NCBI GenBank assembly: GCA_028290125.1
Contig: JAQGKM010000241.1
Coordinates: 1-7,836 of the forward strand
Length of the DNA stretch: 7,836 bases
Source of the DNA: Hyphomicrobiales bacterium
GTDB lineage: Bacteria > Pseudomonadota > Alphaproteobacteria > Rhizobiales > Beijerinckiaceae
Direction: 5' to 3'
The position numbers and the translations under genes are program-made. A model generated the notes under the pieces. That model saw only the letters and a list, made by a program, of their open reading frames with translations. It was not told where the DNA came from and did not search any database. Shown piece by piece: positions 7,340-7,836 of the stretch (position 1 is the first letter of the stretch; each line of letters opens with the position of its first letter).

Positions 7340-7836
7340 ATGACCCAGGACACCAAGGCGAACGCAGCACGGCCCGTCGGTCCCGGCGACCATGTCTTTC
7401 TCGTCGATGCGTCGAACTTCGTCTTCCGCGCCTATTTCCAGTCGATCCGGCAGGACCCGCGCTACAACCAGCGCTCCGACCGGCTGCCGACCGGCGCCGT
7501 CCGGCTGTTCTGCACCAAGCTGTTCCAGTTCATCCGCGAAGGCGCGGCTGGCATCAAGCCCACGCATCTCGCAATCATCTTCGACAAGTCGGAGAACTCG
7601 TTCCGCAAGGAGCTCTACCCCGCCTACAAGGCGAACCGCTCCGAGCCGCCCGAAGATCTCGTGCCGCAATTCCCGCTGATGCGCTGCGCCGTGCGCGCCT
7701 TCGGCCTGACGCCGCTCGAGCAGGACAAGTACGAGGCGGACGACCTCATCGCCACCTATGCGCGCCAGGCGCGCGAGCGCGGCGCCGACGTGCTGATCAT
7801 CTCGGCCGACAAGGACCTGATGCAGCTGATCGGCCC
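7340..7836 (+). CDS. polA: DNA polymerase I, N-terminal 5'-3' exonuclease part (gene cut by window end)
   Basis: The first 165 residues of PolA are visible. DNA polymerase I removes RNA primers and damaged flaps with its N-terminal FEN-like 5' nuclease and fills gaps with its polymerase domain, working in Okazaki-fragment maturation and excision repair. The 5' nuclease motifs are clear: HVFLVDASNFVFRAYF with metal-binding D23 (18-33), IIFDKSENSFRKELYPAYKANR with D82, R89, Y96, K97 and R100 (79-100), YEADDLIATYA with E132, D134 and D135 (131-141), and ISADKDLMQLI with D157 and D159 (154-164). Between the first motif and LPTGAVRLF there is a longer loop (about 36-48, RQDPRYNQ inside) than in the common LPPLTRSDG form. 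The start at 7340 gives a 16-residue polar extension before GDHVFLVD, usual in alphaproteobacteria; in-frame extension is blocked by a TGA at 7316. The ribosome site is weak (GAAG at 7325-7328). The rest of PolA lies outside, so a small stand-alone exonuclease is formally possible but less likely. Confidence 0.92.
   Translation, partial: MTQDTKANAARPVGPGDHVFLVDASNFVFRAYFQSIRQDPRYNQRSDRLPTGAVRLFCTKLFQFIREGAAGIKPTHLAIIFDKSENSFRKELYPAYKANRSEPPEDLVPQFPLMRCAVRAFGLTPLEQDKYEADDLIATYARQARERGADVLIISADKDLMQLIG

Noticed and set aside
1..7836. Possibility of a novel defence or mobile system
   Set aside because: All five genes are conserved chromosomal housekeeping genes in an ordinary alphaproteobacterial context. 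I saw no transposase, integrase, att-like repeats, CRISPR repeats or abrupt base-composition change. AddAB does degrade linear phage DNA, but this is a known general role.

Overview
The window reads as a chromosomal, GC-rich stretch (roughly two-thirds or more G+C by eye) from an alphaproteobacterium, most likely of the order Hyphomicrobiales (Rhizobiales). This rests on the alphaproteobacterial form of the AddB and AddA proteins, on the gene order nucleotidyltransferase - addB - addA - trxA, and on the style of the PolA N-terminus. The PolA N-terminus, with a short insert after the first active-site motif, recalls Methylobacterium/Beijerinckiaceae-like sequences, but that finer placement is from memory and tentative.

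Layout, all on the + strand: (1) the last 76 codons of a sugar-phosphate nucleotidyltransferase of the MurU type (2-232); (2) addB (244-3366) and (3) addA (3363-6854), overlapping by four bases (ATGA) and encoding the two subunits of the AddAB helicase-nuclease; (4) trxA, a small classical thioredoxin (6906-7223), followed by a clear intrinsic terminator (about 7245-7271); (5) the first 165 codons of polA (from 7340), covering most of the 5'-3' exonuclease core of DNA polymerase I and cut by the window edge.

The first three genes are packed as an operon (11-base gap, then a 4-base overlap). A good match to the alphaproteobacterial housekeeping promoter, CTTGAC-N17-CTAGTT, overlaps the end and stop codon of addA, so trxA probably has its own promoter as well as read-through. 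The terminator separates this group from polA. The 116-base gap between trxA and polA also holds an 11-bp hairpin and a weak promoter candidate.

Functionally, AddAB processes double-strand DNA ends for RecA-dependent recombination and degrades linear foreign DNA. PolA does gap filling and flap removal in repair and Okazaki-fragment processing. Thioredoxin supplies reducing power, including to ribonucleotide reductase. The window is largely conserved housekeeping DNA. I see no mobile element, CRISPR array, tRNA or rRNA, and no convincing sign of an undescribed system. The points most worth checking are the embedded trxA promoter, the polA leader hairpin, and an AddB subunit with an apparently intact nuclease core but no Fe-S cysteines and no Walker A.
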